Shown: positions 34,900 through 45,401, numbered from the stretch's first letter. The stretch: 64,000 nt of DNA from Sipunculus nudus (GCA_026874595.1 JAPPUL010000078.1:1-64000), one strand, 5' to 3'. A program made the numbers and translations. The notes: generated by a model from the letters alone, not told the origin.

Positions 34900-35809
34900 A
34901 AGGTAGTTCTGACAAAGTCAAAATAATATGTGCAACTTTCATTTTGCCGCCTTCCATACCATAATAATTATTCAAAAACTCCTCACTGAAATTAAGAATT
35001 AGGAGTTTGTTAGCTCTAAGCTCAACTGATAAAAGCTTTGTATGAAAAGGTATCAAACTTTTATAAGTCTTTCCGTGAATGTTCTTAGGGCTTTGTAAAC
35101 TTGATATAATATGTTTTACAAGCTCTTTTTGTATACCATTATGGGTTTGTGTATTATTCTTATTATTTACAAGCTTATTTGAATCAAGATAAGGTTTTGA
35201 CAGATTAAAATTCATAGTATCACGTATTCTAACGATACTAATTCCAGCGTCATTATCCTCAAAAAGATATAGTGTAAAGTCTTTAGTATTTTGTTTATGT
35301 TTATACTGCTGCCTATCAGCATGATTGACAAATATTTTATTGACTTTATTATCTATAATATGTGCTTTATTAATGTCTTTTAAATTATTACTTTTATCTA
35401 AACTTATAATTCTGTCATTCTTATAAGTATTTTTAGAATCCTTATATCTTATCTGGCTTTTACTTTTAGATAAAAACTCATTTTCTTCATAATCATTTTC
35501 ATAATCATTTTCATAATCATCATTTCTATCATTTTCATTCAAATTTAAACTATTAAAGTTTTTATTATTTTGCTTATTATTACTTTGCTTTATGTTATCA
35601 AGTGCAAGTTTTATACTTTCTATCTTGTTAACTTCCGTTCTGTCCTTTTTAACCTCATCAATTATATTAGGACTTTGATAGAAAAGGTAGAAGGATATAA
35701 TAATAGGCAAAGCCCATAGCAATACCGAATATTTCTTTATAAAAGCATAACTTTTACTTTGTTGCAACTCTTTTCTGTAATAACCGTAAATCAAATCAAC
35801 ACTCTTCAT
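34769..35809 (-). CDS. Membrane-anchored GerMN-domain protein
   Basis: 346 residues. One transmembrane helix (about 28-46, YSVLLWALPIIISFYLFY) is followed by a long Asn/Asp/Lys-rich low-complexity linker (about 70-180, including a triplicated YEND unit) and a C-terminal GerMN domain: TLYLFEDNDAG, then LLSVELRANKLLILNFSEEF, then VAHIILTLSELPFVSYVDFYING. GerMN domains occur in extracytoplasmic proteins of spore formers and spirochaetes and are thought to bind cell-wall-related ligands. The C-terminus is encoded in the second copy of the 231-bp duplication and the stop is unaffected. Confidence 0.75.
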   Translation of the reverse strand: MKSVDLIYGYYRKELQQSKSYAFIKKYSVLLWALPIIISFYLFYQSPNIIDEVKKDRTEVNKIESIKLALDNIKQSNNKQNNKNFNSLNLNENDRNDDYENDYENDYEENEFLSKSKSQIRYKDSKNTYKNDRIISLDKSNNLKDINKAHIIDNKVNKIFVNHADRQQYKHKQNTKDFTLYLFEDNDAGISIVRIRDTMNFNLSKPYLDSNKLVNNKNNTQTHNGIQKELVKHIISSLQSPKNIHGKTYKSLIPFHTKLLSVELRANKLLILNFSEEFLNNYYGMEGGKMKVAHIILTLSELPFVSYVDFYINGVKPKYLDREGIIENNRENLDLIVAQMLAEYVR

Positions 35810-36085
35810 TAAAAGATTATAAACTAAACGTGATTGTCGACGCTGGATTATAAGAATTTTATAAGGCTTATCGATAAAAAAACTTTATATAAAAATGATA
35901 ATTTTTATTTCTGTTTCGTACTCTGACCTTTATAAAGCATATAACTATTTTCGACGAATTGATTAATATAATTTATATTTGTATTATTGACAAATCGAGC
36001 TAAAAAAGCTCTTTTTGTATAAATTTGTATATATTAAGATTAAAAATAATTTCTTGAATATTAAAAAGATAAGGAGTATATCGTA

Positions 36086-37168
36086 ATGAAAGCTAAAATG
36101 AAAGCTAAAGTGATACTAATAATAGCTCTAGTAGTAAATATGAGCATTTTTATTGTAAACTGCTCAACTGAAAAACAAACAAAACCACAAACAGTAAAAA
36201 AGAAGTCCACAAAAAAGACAAAATTATGTACAGATGAAAATGCTACTTTAATAAGTGATTACAGAGAGTTTAACAATATCCGAAACAATCTAAAAGCTTC
36301 GTATTGCATAACAGAAGACATAAGTTTCCCCGAAGATGAGACTTTTATACCTATAGGAGATAATGAAGAACCTTTTCTAGGGAAAATAGACGGCAACTTT
36401 CATACTATAAGTAATATTAATATTGTAGTGGAGGGGGGCTCTAATGTAGGGATTGTTAGCATACTGGGGGAAGGTGGGAGTATACGTAATCTAAAAGTTA
36501 ATCTTAAGAAGGTATCAGGGAGTCGTTGGGTTGGAGGGCTTGTTGGGACAAATTATGGTTTGATTGAGTCTGTATCGGTTGTTGGTGGTGAGGTTGAAGC
36601 AGATAAATACGGTGCAGGTGGGCTTGTTGGAAGAAATGGTTCTTACAAATTGAAAAGAGGGAAGTTAGTAGGCCCTAAAGGTAATATAAAAAGATGTTAT
36701 ACTGATGTTTTAGTACATTCAAAACGTGTTGTAGGTGGCATTGCCGGAAGTTTTCTATCTGGAGATATATCAGATAGCTATTCAGTAGGCGAGGTATCGG
36801 TTAAAGAAAATGGAGTATATGTTGGTGGGCTTACTGGTTATGCACTAAAGGGCAATATAAATAAGTCCTACACTATATCAAAAGTTAATATAGGCGACAG
36901 ATTAAACACTGGAATACTATCAGGCAGTTATGTAAAGACTAAATCATGTTATTATGCTAAACAAGATAATAAACTTTCATTTGTAGGCAAAGAATATGAA
37001 AGCCCAAAAGGCACTAGAGGAATTAGTAATCAAAAAGCAATAAGTTCACAAAAGGTATTTAAAGACTGGGATTTCAATAAGACTTGGTACTTTAGTAAAG
37101 GACAGTGGCCCAAATTACAGTGGGAAAGTACTAAAAACAATACTAAGCAAAGTCCTAAAAATAAGTAA
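36086..37168 (+). CDS. Lipoprotein with GLUG-type repeats
   Basis: 360 residues. A signal peptide ends in a lipobox (VNCS, Cys at about 27). A Lys-rich linker precedes a region of GLUG-like repeats (GGLVGTNYGLIESVSVVG, GGLVGRNG, GGIAGSFLSGDISDSYSVG, GGLTGYALKGNINKSYT), which form a beta-helix in autotransporters and adhesins. The end, KDWDFNKTWYFSKGQWPKLQW, is the usual cap after such repeats. It is probably surface-exposed, perhaps adhesive. AAGGAG lies about 10 bp before the ATG. It is independent of the downstream queG, which starts 18 bp later. Confidence 0.8.
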   Translation: MKAKMKAKVILIIALVVNMSIFIVNCSTEKQTKPQTVKKKSTKKTKLCTDENATLISDYREFNNIRNNLKASYCITEDISFPEDETFIPIGDNEEPFLGKIDGNFHTISNINIVVEGGSNVGIVSILGEGGSIRNLKVNLKKVSGSRWVGGLVGTNYGLIESVSVVGGEVEADKYGAGGLVGRNGSYKLKRGKLVGPKGNIKRCYTDVLVHSKRVVGGIAGSFLSGDISDSYSVGEVSVKENGVYVGGLTGYALKGNINKSYTISKVNIGDRLNTGILSGSYVKTKSCYYAKQDNKLSFVGKEYESPKGTRGISNQKAISSQKVFKDWDFNKTWYFSKGQWPKLQWESTKNNTKQSPKNK

Positions 37169-37186
37169 TTTATAAAGATTACTCTA

Positions 37187-38248
37187 ATGTCAAACAGATT
37201 AAATACTTTAGATACAGATAAATTTCTTCTTAAGCAGGCGATAAAAGAACAGGCTAAATCTATAGGTTTTGATTTAATAGGCATTTCAAATCCGGACGTA
37301 CCAAAAGACTACGAACATTATAAAAACTGGCTTTCTAAAGGTTATGCGGGGGCTATGGCTTATATGAGTAAAGAGCCACACAAAAGAAGTAAAGTGAATA
37401 TGCCTGGAGTTAAAAGTATAATATCGCTTGGACTTAACTACTTTAGTGAAGATGATACAAAACCTTCTAAAGATGCGCTTATATCAAAATATGCACGAGG
37501 TAAAGACTATCATATAGTAATGTCAAAAATGCTTAAGCGTCTTTGTTTTTATATTAATACGAAATATAAAGATGCTAAGTTAAGATATGTTAGCGATACA
37601 GCACCTATACTTGAAAAGGCATATGCGCAAAAAGCAGGTATTGGTTGGATAGGTAAAAATACATGTATTATAAATAAAGATATAGGCTCTTATGTATTCT
37701 TAGGCGAAATAATTACAAATATAGATATCCCTGTTGACCAAGCAGCTTCTAACTATTGCAGCACATGTAGACGCTGTATCGATGCATGTCCTACCGGTGC
37801 TTTAGTTAAACCATATGTTTTGGATAGTAGGCTTTGTATTTCTTATCTAACTATAGAATTAAAAGACCATACTAACAAAAACCTTCTTAAACATATTGGA
37901 AATAATATCTTTGGTTGTGATATTTGTCAGGATGTATGTCCATGGAATGCTAAACCTACTAAGACTAATATTATTAGCCTAAAACCAAAAGAAAGTATTA
38001 CAAAAACTAATTTAAATAACTTTCTAAAGTTAAGTACGGATAACAGCTTTAGAAATCTTTTTAAGCAAAGTCCTATTAAAAGAGCTTCACAAAAACCATT
38101 CCTTAGAAACGCTATTATCGTTGCTGGCAATTCTAAAAACAAAGAGTATCTTCCTACACTTAAGAAAATATTTAAGCTAAATGACTCATTCCTAACACCA
38201 TATGTTATTTGGGCTTATAATAAAATATTAGAGAAGACAAGTAGATAA
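37187..38248 (+). CDS. queG: Epoxyqueuosine reductase QueG
   Basis: Cobalamin- and iron-sulfur-dependent enzyme that reduces epoxyqueuosine to queuosine in tRNA, the last step of Q synthesis. 353 residues. The N-terminal domain (AGAMAYM, KSIISLGLNYF) is followed by GWIGKNTCIINKDIGSY and two 4Fe-4S motifs, CSTCRRCIDACPTGAL and CDICQDVCPWN. A short HEAT-like tail (FLRNAIIVAGNS) completes the family pattern. All cluster cysteines are present. Its 3' end overlaps the convergent coiled-coil gene by 34 bp. Confidence 0.94.
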   Translation: MSNRLNTLDTDKFLLKQAIKEQAKSIGFDLIGISNPDVPKDYEHYKNWLSKGYAGAMAYMSKEPHKRSKVNMPGVKSIISLGLNYFSEDDTKPSKDALISKYARGKDYHIVMSKMLKRLCFYINTKYKDAKLRYVSDTAPILEKAYAQKAGIGWIGKNTCIINKDIGSYVFLGEIITNIDIPVDQAASNYCSTCRRCIDACPTGALVKPYVLDSRLCISYLTIELKDHTNKNLLKHIGNNIFGCDICQDVCPWNAKPTKTNIISLKPKESITKTNLNNFLKLSTDNSFRNLFKQSPIKRASQKPFLRNAIIVAGNSKNKEYLPTLKKIFKLNDSFLTPYVIWAYNKILEKTSR

Positions 38249-39210
38249 ATAACACCCAATATGAGTCCCATACCTAGAATAACAACTGCTAATATTAACC
38301 ATTTAGCACGTCTTATTTCATGACTTTCTAATATCATTTTACCATTCTTAATTATATTTTCAAGCTCAAGTTTTAACTTGTCAATAACTTGTAAACGCTT
38401 CTTTGTTTTCACTATGTTCTTATCTCGCGTGCGCTTTGATAAAGTCAGTTTCCCAAGTTCTATATACTCAACATCTTTTTGTGATTCAATTATTTGTTGC
38501 TTACCCTTTAGTTCTCTAATGCTTGCATTTAGTTTGTCATTATTTTCTATATTATCTCTTTCAAGCACCTTTGTATCACTTTTTAACTTCTCCAAAGACA
38601 TATTTAAAGCTTCTATATCGCCTTGCAAAGCCCCAACTTCAGACTCAGTAAGCAAAGAATCAGAAGCACTAACAATGTCTTTATCCATACTCTCCAGTTC
38701 CTGATAACCTATTCCCTTATTAGTTAACTCTTTTTTTACTTCAACCTCATTTTGACTCTCATTTTGACTTAAATGCAAAGTATCTAATATTCCCTTGCCT
38801 TGTTTCCTAAATTCCTTATTCTTTTGAGCTAAGCGCTTCTTTAACTCAATATATTTATCAGTTAGAAGCTCTTTTTCCTTTGTCAGATTTACATAGTCTT
38901 CCTTTTGTTTTACCTTCTTCTCTTTGTATGCCACATCTAAGTCTTTTTTCTCTCTTTCCAATCTATTTAGGGTTTTAGTATTTTCTAGCATCTTAGCGTC
39001 AGACATGTTGATCTTCTTTAGGCAACGTTTTATTTCTCTATCAATAAAACGTTTGTCCTTAAGCTTACTACTAAATTGTTTGCCCAGTTCCCTTATGCTT
39101 TTCTCACGCTCTAAAAGGAGATTATCTAATTTATTCTCATATCGTCTTACAACATTACCCCTTTTTACATATTCTTGCATATCCTTTAAAATCTTTTTTA
39201 ACTTTCCCAT
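38215..39210 (-). CDS. Coiled-coil protein with C-terminal membrane anchor
   Basis: 331 residues. Almost the whole protein is charged helix with heptad-like spacing (about 10-300), suggesting a long coiled coil. The last 30 residues form a hydrophobic segment (WLILAVVILGMGLILGVIYL) like a tail anchor. There is no signal peptide, so the coiled coil should face the cytoplasm. It overlaps queG tail to tail by 34 bp. No family is recognised; a structural or membrane-tethering role is a guess. Confidence 0.65.
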   Translation of the reverse strand: MGKLKKILKDMQEYVKRGNVVRRYENKLDNLLLEREKSIRELGKQFSSKLKDKRFIDREIKRCLKKINMSDAKMLENTKTLNRLEREKKDLDVAYKEKKVKQKEDYVNLTKEKELLTDKYIELKKRLAQKNKEFRKQGKGILDTLHLSQNESQNEVEVKKELTNKGIGYQELESMDKDIVSASDSLLTESEVGALQGDIEALNMSLEKLKSDTKVLERDNIENNDKLNASIRELKGKQQIIESQKDVEYIELGKLTLSKRTRDKNIVKTKKRLQVIDKLKLELENIIKNGKMILESHEIRRAKWLILAVVILGMGLILGVIYLLVFSNILL

Positions 39211-39444
39211 ATATCTAACCTTTTTTTTAAAACTTTTTATCTAGCCTAAGCTCAATCTATTCTAGATAACGCAATTGTTATTAAAATAGTAATATATATT
39301 ATTCTACTTTGTAAATTAAAATCCTTTATAGCACCTTTAAAAGCTTTACAAGTTTTCTTTTTAATCCAAAATCTATATTTTATAACTTTTATTCTTTTTT
39401 AGAATCTGTTTAATAATAATCTATTCTAAGGGCGGCTTTATGCT

Positions 39445-40725
39445 ATGGCACATTTTATCGTAGAAGGACAATGTACTTTATCTGGCACCATTACACCTCA
39501 AGGTAACAAAAATGAAGCTTTACCCATTTTAGCGGCTTTAGTTTTATCTAAAGAAACTATAATTATTCATAATTTGCCAAATATTGTTGATATAATAAAT
39601 ATGCTCGATCTACTTAAAAGTATTGGCGTTTGTGTTCAGAAAATAGATGATAACTCATACTCTTTTAATGCTAAGGATATATCTTCTTCTGATTTAAACA
39701 TTGAAGCTGCACAAAAATTAAGAGGTTCCCTCACTTTAATTGCTCCTCTTATAATTAGATGTCAAAATGTCTATTTTCCTCGCCCTGGAGGAGATAAAAT
39801 AGGACGACGACGTATTGATACACACATACTTGCACTTAAGGCTTTGGGTGTTAACGTGGATATCAATCAGAAGGGATATCATTTCTCTTGTGAAAAAATT
39901 AGGGGCGCTGATATTTTATTGGATGAGGCTTCAGTTACTGCTACCGAAAATACCATTATGGCCTCTTGTCTTGCCGAAGGGAGTACTATTATTCATAACG
40001 CCGCTAGTGAACCTCATGTTCAACAACTTTGTAAGTTCTTGAATAAATTAGGTGCCAAAATTAAAGGCGTTGGCTCTAATATATTAACCATTGAAGGGGT
40101 TAAAGAACTTTCTGGTGCTACTCACACCATTTCTGCCGACTACCTTGAGGTCGGAAGTTTTATTTCCCTTGCTGCTGTAACCAATAGTCAAATTACCATC
40201 AAAAATGCTGCCACTAAATATTTAAGAATGATTCTTTCCATCTTCGAAAAACTTGGTGTTCATGTCCTACAACAGAATGACGATATCATCGTGCCAAGAA
40301 ATCAACGCCTTAATATTCAAACAGATTATCATGAAGCTATTACTAAAATAGATGACGCCCCTTGGCCTGGTTTCCCGGCTGACCTTATTAGTATCGCTTT
40401 GGTTACTGCGACTCAGTGCAATGGTACTGTGCTTATATTTGAAAAGTTATTTGAAAGCAGGTTGTTTTTTGTTGACCAGCTTATTAATATGGGGGCTAGA
40501 ATCGTTTTGTGTGACCCGCATAGAGCTGTTGTTATTGGCCCTTCTACTCTTTATGGCGAGGAGTTTAGAAGCCCTGATATTCGGGCCGGGATAGCTTTAC
40601 TTATTGCTTCGCTTTGTGCTAACGGTAAAAGTATTATTCATAATATCGTACAAATCGATAGAGGATATGAAAACATCGATAAACGTTTAAATAGTCTTGG
40701 CGCCAATATTATCCGTGTATCTTAA
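39445..40725 (+). CDS. murA: UDP-GlcNAc enolpyruvyl transferase MurA, Cys-to-Asp form
   Basis: First committed enzyme of peptidoglycan synthesis, adding enolpyruvate from PEP to UDP-GlcNAc. 426 residues, normal length. [15 protein letters not shown] supplies the N-terminal Lys/Asn, [13 protein letters not shown] follows, and [17 protein letters not shown] is typical. The catalytic loop reads [17 protein letters not shown]117 occupies the position of the usual active-site cysteine (Cys115 in E. coli), a change found in Borrelia, chlamydiae and mycobacteria that makes the enzyme insensitive to fosfomycin. The rest is intact, so the enzyme should be active. Confidence 0.95.
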   Translation: MAHFIVEGQCTLSGTITPQGNKNEALPILAALVLSKETIIIHNLPNIVDIINMLDLLKSIGVCVQKIDDNSYSFNAKDISSSDLNIEAAQKLRGSLTLIAPLIIRCQNVYFPRPGGDKIGRRRIDTHILALKALGVNVDINQKGYHFSCEKIRGADILLDEASVTATENTIMASCLAEGSTIIHNAASEPHVQQLCKFLNKLGAKIKGVGSNILTIEGVKELSGATHTISADYLEVGSFISLAAVTNSQITIKNAATKYLRMILSIFEKLGVHVLQQNDDIIVPRNQRLNIQTDYHEAITKIDDAPWPGFPADLISIALVTATQCNGTVLIFEKLFESRLFFVDQLINMGARIVLCDPHRAVVIGPSTLYGEEFRSPDIRAGIALLIASLCANGKSIIHNIVQIDRGYENIDKRLNSLGANIIRVS

Positions 40726-40768
40726 AGTACAATAGCTACATCTATAGCTAAATTATTGAATTAGGATT

Positions 40769-41128
40769 TTATCTATTTATCCCCTCTTGTACAAAATCGT
40801 TACTCTTCCTTATCCCTTCCTTTAAATAATTGCATAGCATATTTGCAAACGATTTTGTTTTTTCATAATCCGATACCTTTTCTCTTTCCTCTACAAAACC
40901 TACACTCCATGTCCCTCCATAATCATACACCGTTAGATACACCAACTCACAGCATAATACATATTTCCAAGTACTCTCATCTTCTCTTAGCGAATTGCCA
41001 TTTGGGGTGCCAAACCTTTCACGCATGAATCTATACACTAAATCTTTTCCCATATTATTACAATATAAGCCTCCTCCTCCGTAAAATCCATACTCTATCA
41101 CATCCACTTTCTTAAATTTACCATCCAT
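40769..41128 (-). CDS. Conserved-looking hypothetical protein
   Basis: 119 residues, starting at ATG 41128 with GAAAGG upstream. The composition is that of a soluble, folded protein rich in Tyr, Gly and charged residues (IEYGFYGGGGLYCNN, ELVYLTVYDYGGTW). No signal peptide or membrane span is seen. It converges on murA with a 43-bp gap. No family is recognised. Confidence 0.55.
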   Translation of the reverse strand: MDGKFKKVDVIEYGFYGGGGLYCNNMGKDLVYRFMRERFGTPNGNSLREDESTWKYVLCCELVYLTVYDYGGTWSVGFVEEREKVSDYEKTKSFANMLCNYLKEGIRKSNDFVQEGINR

Positions 41129-41251
41129 GGCAATACCTTTCTATTCTCTTTTCGTCTATTCTCTTTTCGATGGTTTGTTGTCGGTCCTAAGCTCCATAAT
41201 ATTGAATTTTTTATAATCTTAATTACTTTAATTTATAACAAGCATTTTTAT

Positions 41252-41965
41252 TTACTCTATTTCTAATCTCCCTTCTAATATCCCCTCCCTAAAACCTATT
41301 ATAGAATTAGATAAGTACACCTTGTCCCCTCTTTTTAACCCTTCCTTTAGCTCATCCTTATATATTTCCTTTTCCTCTACCAAACCCCTTTCCAACAGCA
41401 CCCTCCTTATAGTCCCATTTAGTAATCCACTACTAATTCGTGGGGTATATAGTTTTCCATCACCATACTTTACATAAATATTTGTTATCGCTCCTTCCGT
41501 TAATTCTTCACGCTCATTAAAGAATAATATGTCATAATATCCCTTATTTCGAGCTCGTTCATGCTCTTTGTCATATAATGCCCTTTTTGTCGTCTTATAA
41601 TACAAAAATTTATCACAACTACAAGTTCGCTCTTTTGAAAGAATTAGCTTGTATCCTATACTATCTAAGTCCTCTACTTCTATAAATTCTATTGCAACTT
41701 CCCCTTTTACTGATAGCTTTAGGCGTACCTTATATAAAACATCTTCCCTCCCCTCAAGCTTCTCACTCTCATTCAACGCCTCCTCTAACAAAGCTTTATC
41801 ATAGCCAAAGTTAAACCGCTTTGACGCCTTGCTTAACCTCTCCAAATGCAAACCTATATTTATATATCCATTATAGTATCTAAGCGCCTCAAGTATTTTA
41901 AAACTCTTAGCATCCCCAGAAGAAGTTATATTAGAAACTTTTATACCCTTTCTACTCTTATCCAT
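41252..41965 (-). CDS. pabC: Aminodeoxychorismate lyase, class IV aminotransferase fold
   Basis: PLP enzyme that splits 4-amino-4-deoxychorismate into p-aminobenzoate and pyruvate for folate. 237 residues. YYKTTKRALYDKEHERARNKGYYDILFFN holds the catalytic lysine, and LTEGAITNIYVKYG followed by GLLNGTIRRVLLERG are the conserved PLP-pocket motifs. It starts one base after the stop of pabB on the same strand, so the pair is co-translated and works in sequence. Branched-chain aminotransferase is excluded by the short length and the pabB linkage. Confidence 0.87.
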   Translation of the reverse strand: MDKSRKGIKVSNITSSGDAKSFKILEALRYYNGYINIGLHLERLSKASKRFNFGYDKALLEEALNESEKLEGREDVLYKVRLKLSVKGEVAIEFIEVEDLDSIGYKLILSKERTCSCDKFLYYKTTKRALYDKEHERARNKGYYDILFFNEREELTEGAITNIYVKYGDGKLYTPRISSGLLNGTIRRVLLERGLVEEKEIYKDELKEGLKRGDKVYLSNSIIGFREGILEGRLEIE

Positions 41966-41966
41966 C

Positions 41967-43196
41967 TTACTTGCCCCTCTTAAGCACTTCCTTTACAAAC
42001 TTTGCTTTCAACTTACATTCTCTATACTCTGACATCGCCTGTGAATCATATATTATCCCACTCCCTATCCCATATTCGCCTCGCTTCCATTTACCCCGAT
42101 TCCCATCCTCTATTAATAACGTCCTTATTCCTACGTTAAATACCATCTCTCCACTCGGACTAAGAAATCCAAGCGCCCCTGTATATACTTTTCGAGATTC
42201 AACCTCCAGTTCCCTTATATACTTCATACTTGCATACTTAGGCGCTCCCGTTATCGAACCACTCGGATATAAACATTTTAATATCTCATGAAAACTAATA
42301 TTATCACGTAATTCACCCTCAAGCGTTGAAACCATTTGATATAGTGTTGCATAACGTTCTATCTCAAACAACTTCTTTACCTCTACTGTCCCAAATTTGC
42401 ACACCCTCCCTAAATCATTCCTTAGTAAATCTACTATCATTACGTTTTCACTCATGTTCTTCCCATCACGCTTAAATGTTTCAAATACCTTCGCATCCTC
42501 TTCTACACCTAGCCCGCGACCCACAGTCCCCTTGATCGGTTTCATCTTTATTTTATTCCCCCTAACTCGGAAAAATAACTCCGGCGAAAACGATAATATT
42601 GCATAATCTCCAAATTCCCCATATACACTATAACTTGTCTTTTGACAGGCCTTTAAATCATTATATAGCTTATAGCAACTGCCTGCAAAATCAAATCTAT
42701 ACTTCGTTGTATAATTTATTTGATATACTTCTCCTCCCTTTATTAGCTCTTTAATCCTTTGGACACGCTTTTTATACTCTCGAAAACTTGTAAGCAGCTT
42801 AAAATTATTTGTCGTATACCAAGCTTTATCTACTAAACCCTCACCCCCCAGCAAATTATCCCTCACCTCATCCTCAAAACCATAACATTCTTTATTGTCA
42901 TATACTCTAACCCCTTTATAAACACCAAATAACGCATACGGAAATTTACTCTCTGCTCTAATATCACCTGCCATATCCTTGCTTAGAATATCACTTAATT
43001 CATAACTCAAAAAACCGGCTAGGTAATATTCTTTCCTAAGCTCCTCAAGCCTTCTAAAAAATAACTCCACCTCATAAACGCTTTCATCCCCCTCTAATAC
43101 CAATACCTCCTCCGGATTGGCAAAATAATAGCTATATCTATTGTCTTTATTTAATTTGTTTGTTTCAAAATAAAATCTTGCTTTTGAAAACGCCAC
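41967..43196 (-). CDS. pabB: Aminodeoxychorismate synthase component I
   Basis: Converts chorismate and ammonia to aminodeoxychorismate. 409 residues, shorter than the usual 450 or so because the N-terminal region is trimmed. The chorismate-binding domain is complete: IKGGEVYQINYTTKY, SFSPELFFRV, MKPIKGTVGRG, MIVDLLRNDLGRVC, and PSGSITGAPKYASM at the active site. PIKGT places it with PabB rather than TrpE. The glutaminase subunit PabA is not in the window. It is followed immediately by pabC; folP at 49911 completes a visible part of the folate pathway. Confidence 0.9.
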   Translation of the reverse strand: MAFSKARFYFETNKLNKDNRYSYYFANPEEVLVLEGDESVYEVELFFRRLEELRKEYYLAGFLSYELSDILSKDMAGDIRAESKFPYALFGVYKGVRVYDNKECYGFEDEVRDNLLGGEGLVDKAWYTTNNFKLLTSFREYKKRVQRIKELIKGGEVYQINYTTKYRFDFAGSCYKLYNDLKACQKTSYSVYGEFGDYAILSFSPELFFRVRGNKIKMKPIKGTVGRGLGVEEDAKVFETFKRDGKNMSENVMIVDLLRNDLGRVCKFGTVEVKKLFEIERYATLYQMVSTLEGELRDNISFHEILKCLYPSGSITGAPKYASMKYIRELEVESRKVYTGALGFLSPSGEMVFNVGIRTLLIEDGNRGKWKRGEYGIGSGIIYDSQAMSEYRECKLKAKFVKEVLKRGK

Positions 43197-43376
43197 TGCG
43201 GCTCCATATCTTATTTCTCTCTCCCTAACTATAGAATAATCTCTTCTCTAAATTAATTCTATAAACATTATCCATACTAAATATTATCACTTGCTACATA
43301 CTCATATTAATAAGCATTTAACAATTAACTCCCCTTAAAGTAAAGCTTAAAAGCTTCATCCCATCCCCTAACACCT

Positions 43377-44693
43377 TTATTTTCTACTCCAGCTTTCACC
43401 TCCATCCTCTACGCTCGATTCGTTTATTATTAATAGCTTCTTCCCTTCCCCATTTCTAATTTTTGATTCTACCCCCTTTAACCTTACCTCCTCTTCGTAC
43501 ACCTCTTCTCGGACATTCCCTTCCTCTGGCATCAATAATACCGATAAATAGTTTTTACTCCTTAGCTTATTCTCATCTATTGCTGATATCTCATATTCAT
43601 GCTCTTTTTTCCTTTCCTTCAAGTATATATGGGAAGTTATTTCTATCTCTCCATCCGATTTCGTTATCGCTCGCATTACATAGGCCTTCCCATCTCTATC
43701 TCCTACTTTGCCACTTTCTAGCTCTCCTGGCTTCAAAAATGATACCCTCCTAAACTCTCCCCCTTCTCTTCTATCCTTCAATAAGAAATATCCTAAGTAG
43801 CTACTTCTACTCTTATAACTTATCACCAACACATTATAAGCCCCTTCCCTGTGTGTTCCTACCTTCTTCAACTTTGACCTTAAGCTATTTACATACTCCT
43901 CCTCTGTGTGATTTAGCCTTACCGGATTATTATAATATCCTCCCCGCCCATCACCATACTTCTTTTTATAACTCCTTAAGTTCAAGGTTACTCCCTTTCC
44001 TATCGTTATAACTCCGTAATTCGATCTATTAGATTTATATCCATATTCTACTACCTTCGGTATCCGTATCTTGAACGCTTGTCCTAGTATTTTATGCCTT
44101 TCTACTGTTGAGTCTATTAGAAATTTATAACCCTTTGATTTATTTGATACCAGCTTGCCCCCTATATAACGCTTCTCATTGTCGTTTACTCCATTTCTAA
44201 CACTCGTTCTAAGACCATATACTCCAGCCCCATACTTATTTACAAATTCTTCCCCGTAGTACATATTCGTTAGCATCACTGAGCCTATCCCCGCTTTCTT
44301 CCTTACATACAAATCTATATAGCGTCCACTCATCCCATAACTCCATATTATATCACCAGGACCCACCTTCAAGCGTAGCATCTCTAATAACTTCTTCTTA
44401 TCGGCTTTTGTAAGGCTTTTTATCCCTTCATTCCTGGCCCTAGCTTCTAACTCATTTATTCCATTACTAACATTAGCCAAAACAGCTTGGATATCTTCCT
44501 TTCCCTTATATTTATTCCCAAATATATCTACATCCTCTCTTCCAACACCACCTTCAACACCACCCCCCTCTACATCTCCTGATACAACAACTCCTTCTTC
44601 TACCTCATTTGCCCCATATAAGTTATATGATAACATAAGCAAAATTATACACAATATCTTTTTCATAACTTCATTTACACCCCTTATATTCAT
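43377..44693 (-). CDS. Secreted protein of unknown function, possibly LolA-like
   Basis: 438 residues when started at 44693, where AAAGGAGGG lies 8-9 bp upstream; ATGs at 44732 and 44666 are alternatives. A cleavable signal peptide is clear (KKILCIILLMLSYNLYGANE). The mature protein has a Val/Glu/Gly-rich start, then a mixed alpha/beta part with many Tyr, Lys and Arg residues. Segments such as GDIIWSYGMSGRYIDLYVRK and EYVNSLRSKLKKVGTHREG suggest an outer-membrane lipoprotein-sorting or periplasmic beta-rich domain, but I cannot assign it. It lies 180 bp downstream of pabB on the same strand, with its own ribosome site. Confidence 0.6.
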   Translation of the reverse strand: MNIRGVNEVMKKILCIILLMLSYNLYGANEVEEGVVVSGDVEGGGVEGGVGREDVDIFGNKYKGKEDIQAVLANVSNGINELEARARNEGIKSLTKADKKKLLEMLRLKVGPGDIIWSYGMSGRYIDLYVRKKAGIGSVMLTNMYYGEEFVNKYGAGVYGLRTSVRNGVNDNEKRYIGGKLVSNKSKGYKFLIDSTVERHKILGQAFKIRIPKVVEYGYKSNRSNYGVITIGKGVTLNLRSYKKKYGDGRGGYYNNPVRLNHTEEEYVNSLRSKLKKVGTHREGAYNVLVISYKSRSSYLGYFLLKDRREGGEFRRVSFLKPGELESGKVGDRDGKAYVMRAITKSDGEIEITSHIYLKERKKEHEYEISAIDENKLRSKNYLSVLLMPEEGNVREEVYEEEVRLKGVESKIRNGEGKKLLIINESSVEDGGESWSRK

Positions 44694-44942
44694 GACATTT
44701 TCCCTCCTTTTTCCATCTCTCATATTATTCATATTATTTTCTTGCTCTAAAGCTTTACTTTATCCATCTTACTTTATCCATTTCCCCTTAGCTCCCCTAT
44801 TTCATTGCTCGGATTTAATAATGCCTTTTTTTAAAGCCTTATATACTTTTTTTCCATATATTTTTCCATATATTTTTCCATACTTATTTTTTATACTCTA
44901 AGCCTTTTTTAGAAATCTATTTCGGAGAAATCTATTTAATTT

Positions 44943-45401
44943 ATGTCTTATAACTATAACAGCAATATCTTACATACTTTTACCTCCTCTTCCCAAAATA
45001 TGTCTTTTGATTTTGCTAAACGTTTTGCTGCAACACTCTTAGGTGGGGAAACCATTTTCATTAATGGACCTCTCGGCGCCGGCAAAACTACTTTTGCTAA
45101 AGGAATTGCTGCTGCACTTAAATTAGATCCAGCCTCTATTACAAGCCCTTCTTTTTCCATTGTAAATACGCATATTAATTCTAATGGCCTTTCACTCATT
45201 CATGTCGACCTTTTTAGAATCAATTCTTCTGAAGAAGTCTTTGACCTTGACATTATTCAACTACATGACCTCTCCTTTATCACCATAATTGAATGGGGAA
45301 AGCCTTTTTATCACCTATTCGCTTTTGAGAAAACAAAGTTTATTATCAATATCTCTGTCTCTTCACAATCTCATAGAACTTTTTCCATCTTTAAAGGCTA
45401 A
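44943..45401 (+). CDS. tsaE: tRNA t6A ATPase TsaE
   Basis: ATPase that assists TsaBCD in threonylcarbamoyl modification of tRNA A37. 152 residues. Walker A is GPLGAGKTTFAKGIA, followed by SPSFSIVNTH and the diagnostic EWGKP motif near 119. It is followed at 102 bp by tsaB, which belongs to the same complex. Confidence 0.93.
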   Translation: MSYNYNSNILHTFTSSSQNMSFDFAKRFAATLLGGETIFINGPLGAGKTTFAKGIAAALKLDPASITSPSFSIVNTHINSNGLSLIHVDLFRINSSEEVFDLDIIQLHDLSFITIIEWGKPFYHLFAFEKTKFIINISVSSQSHRTFSIFKG

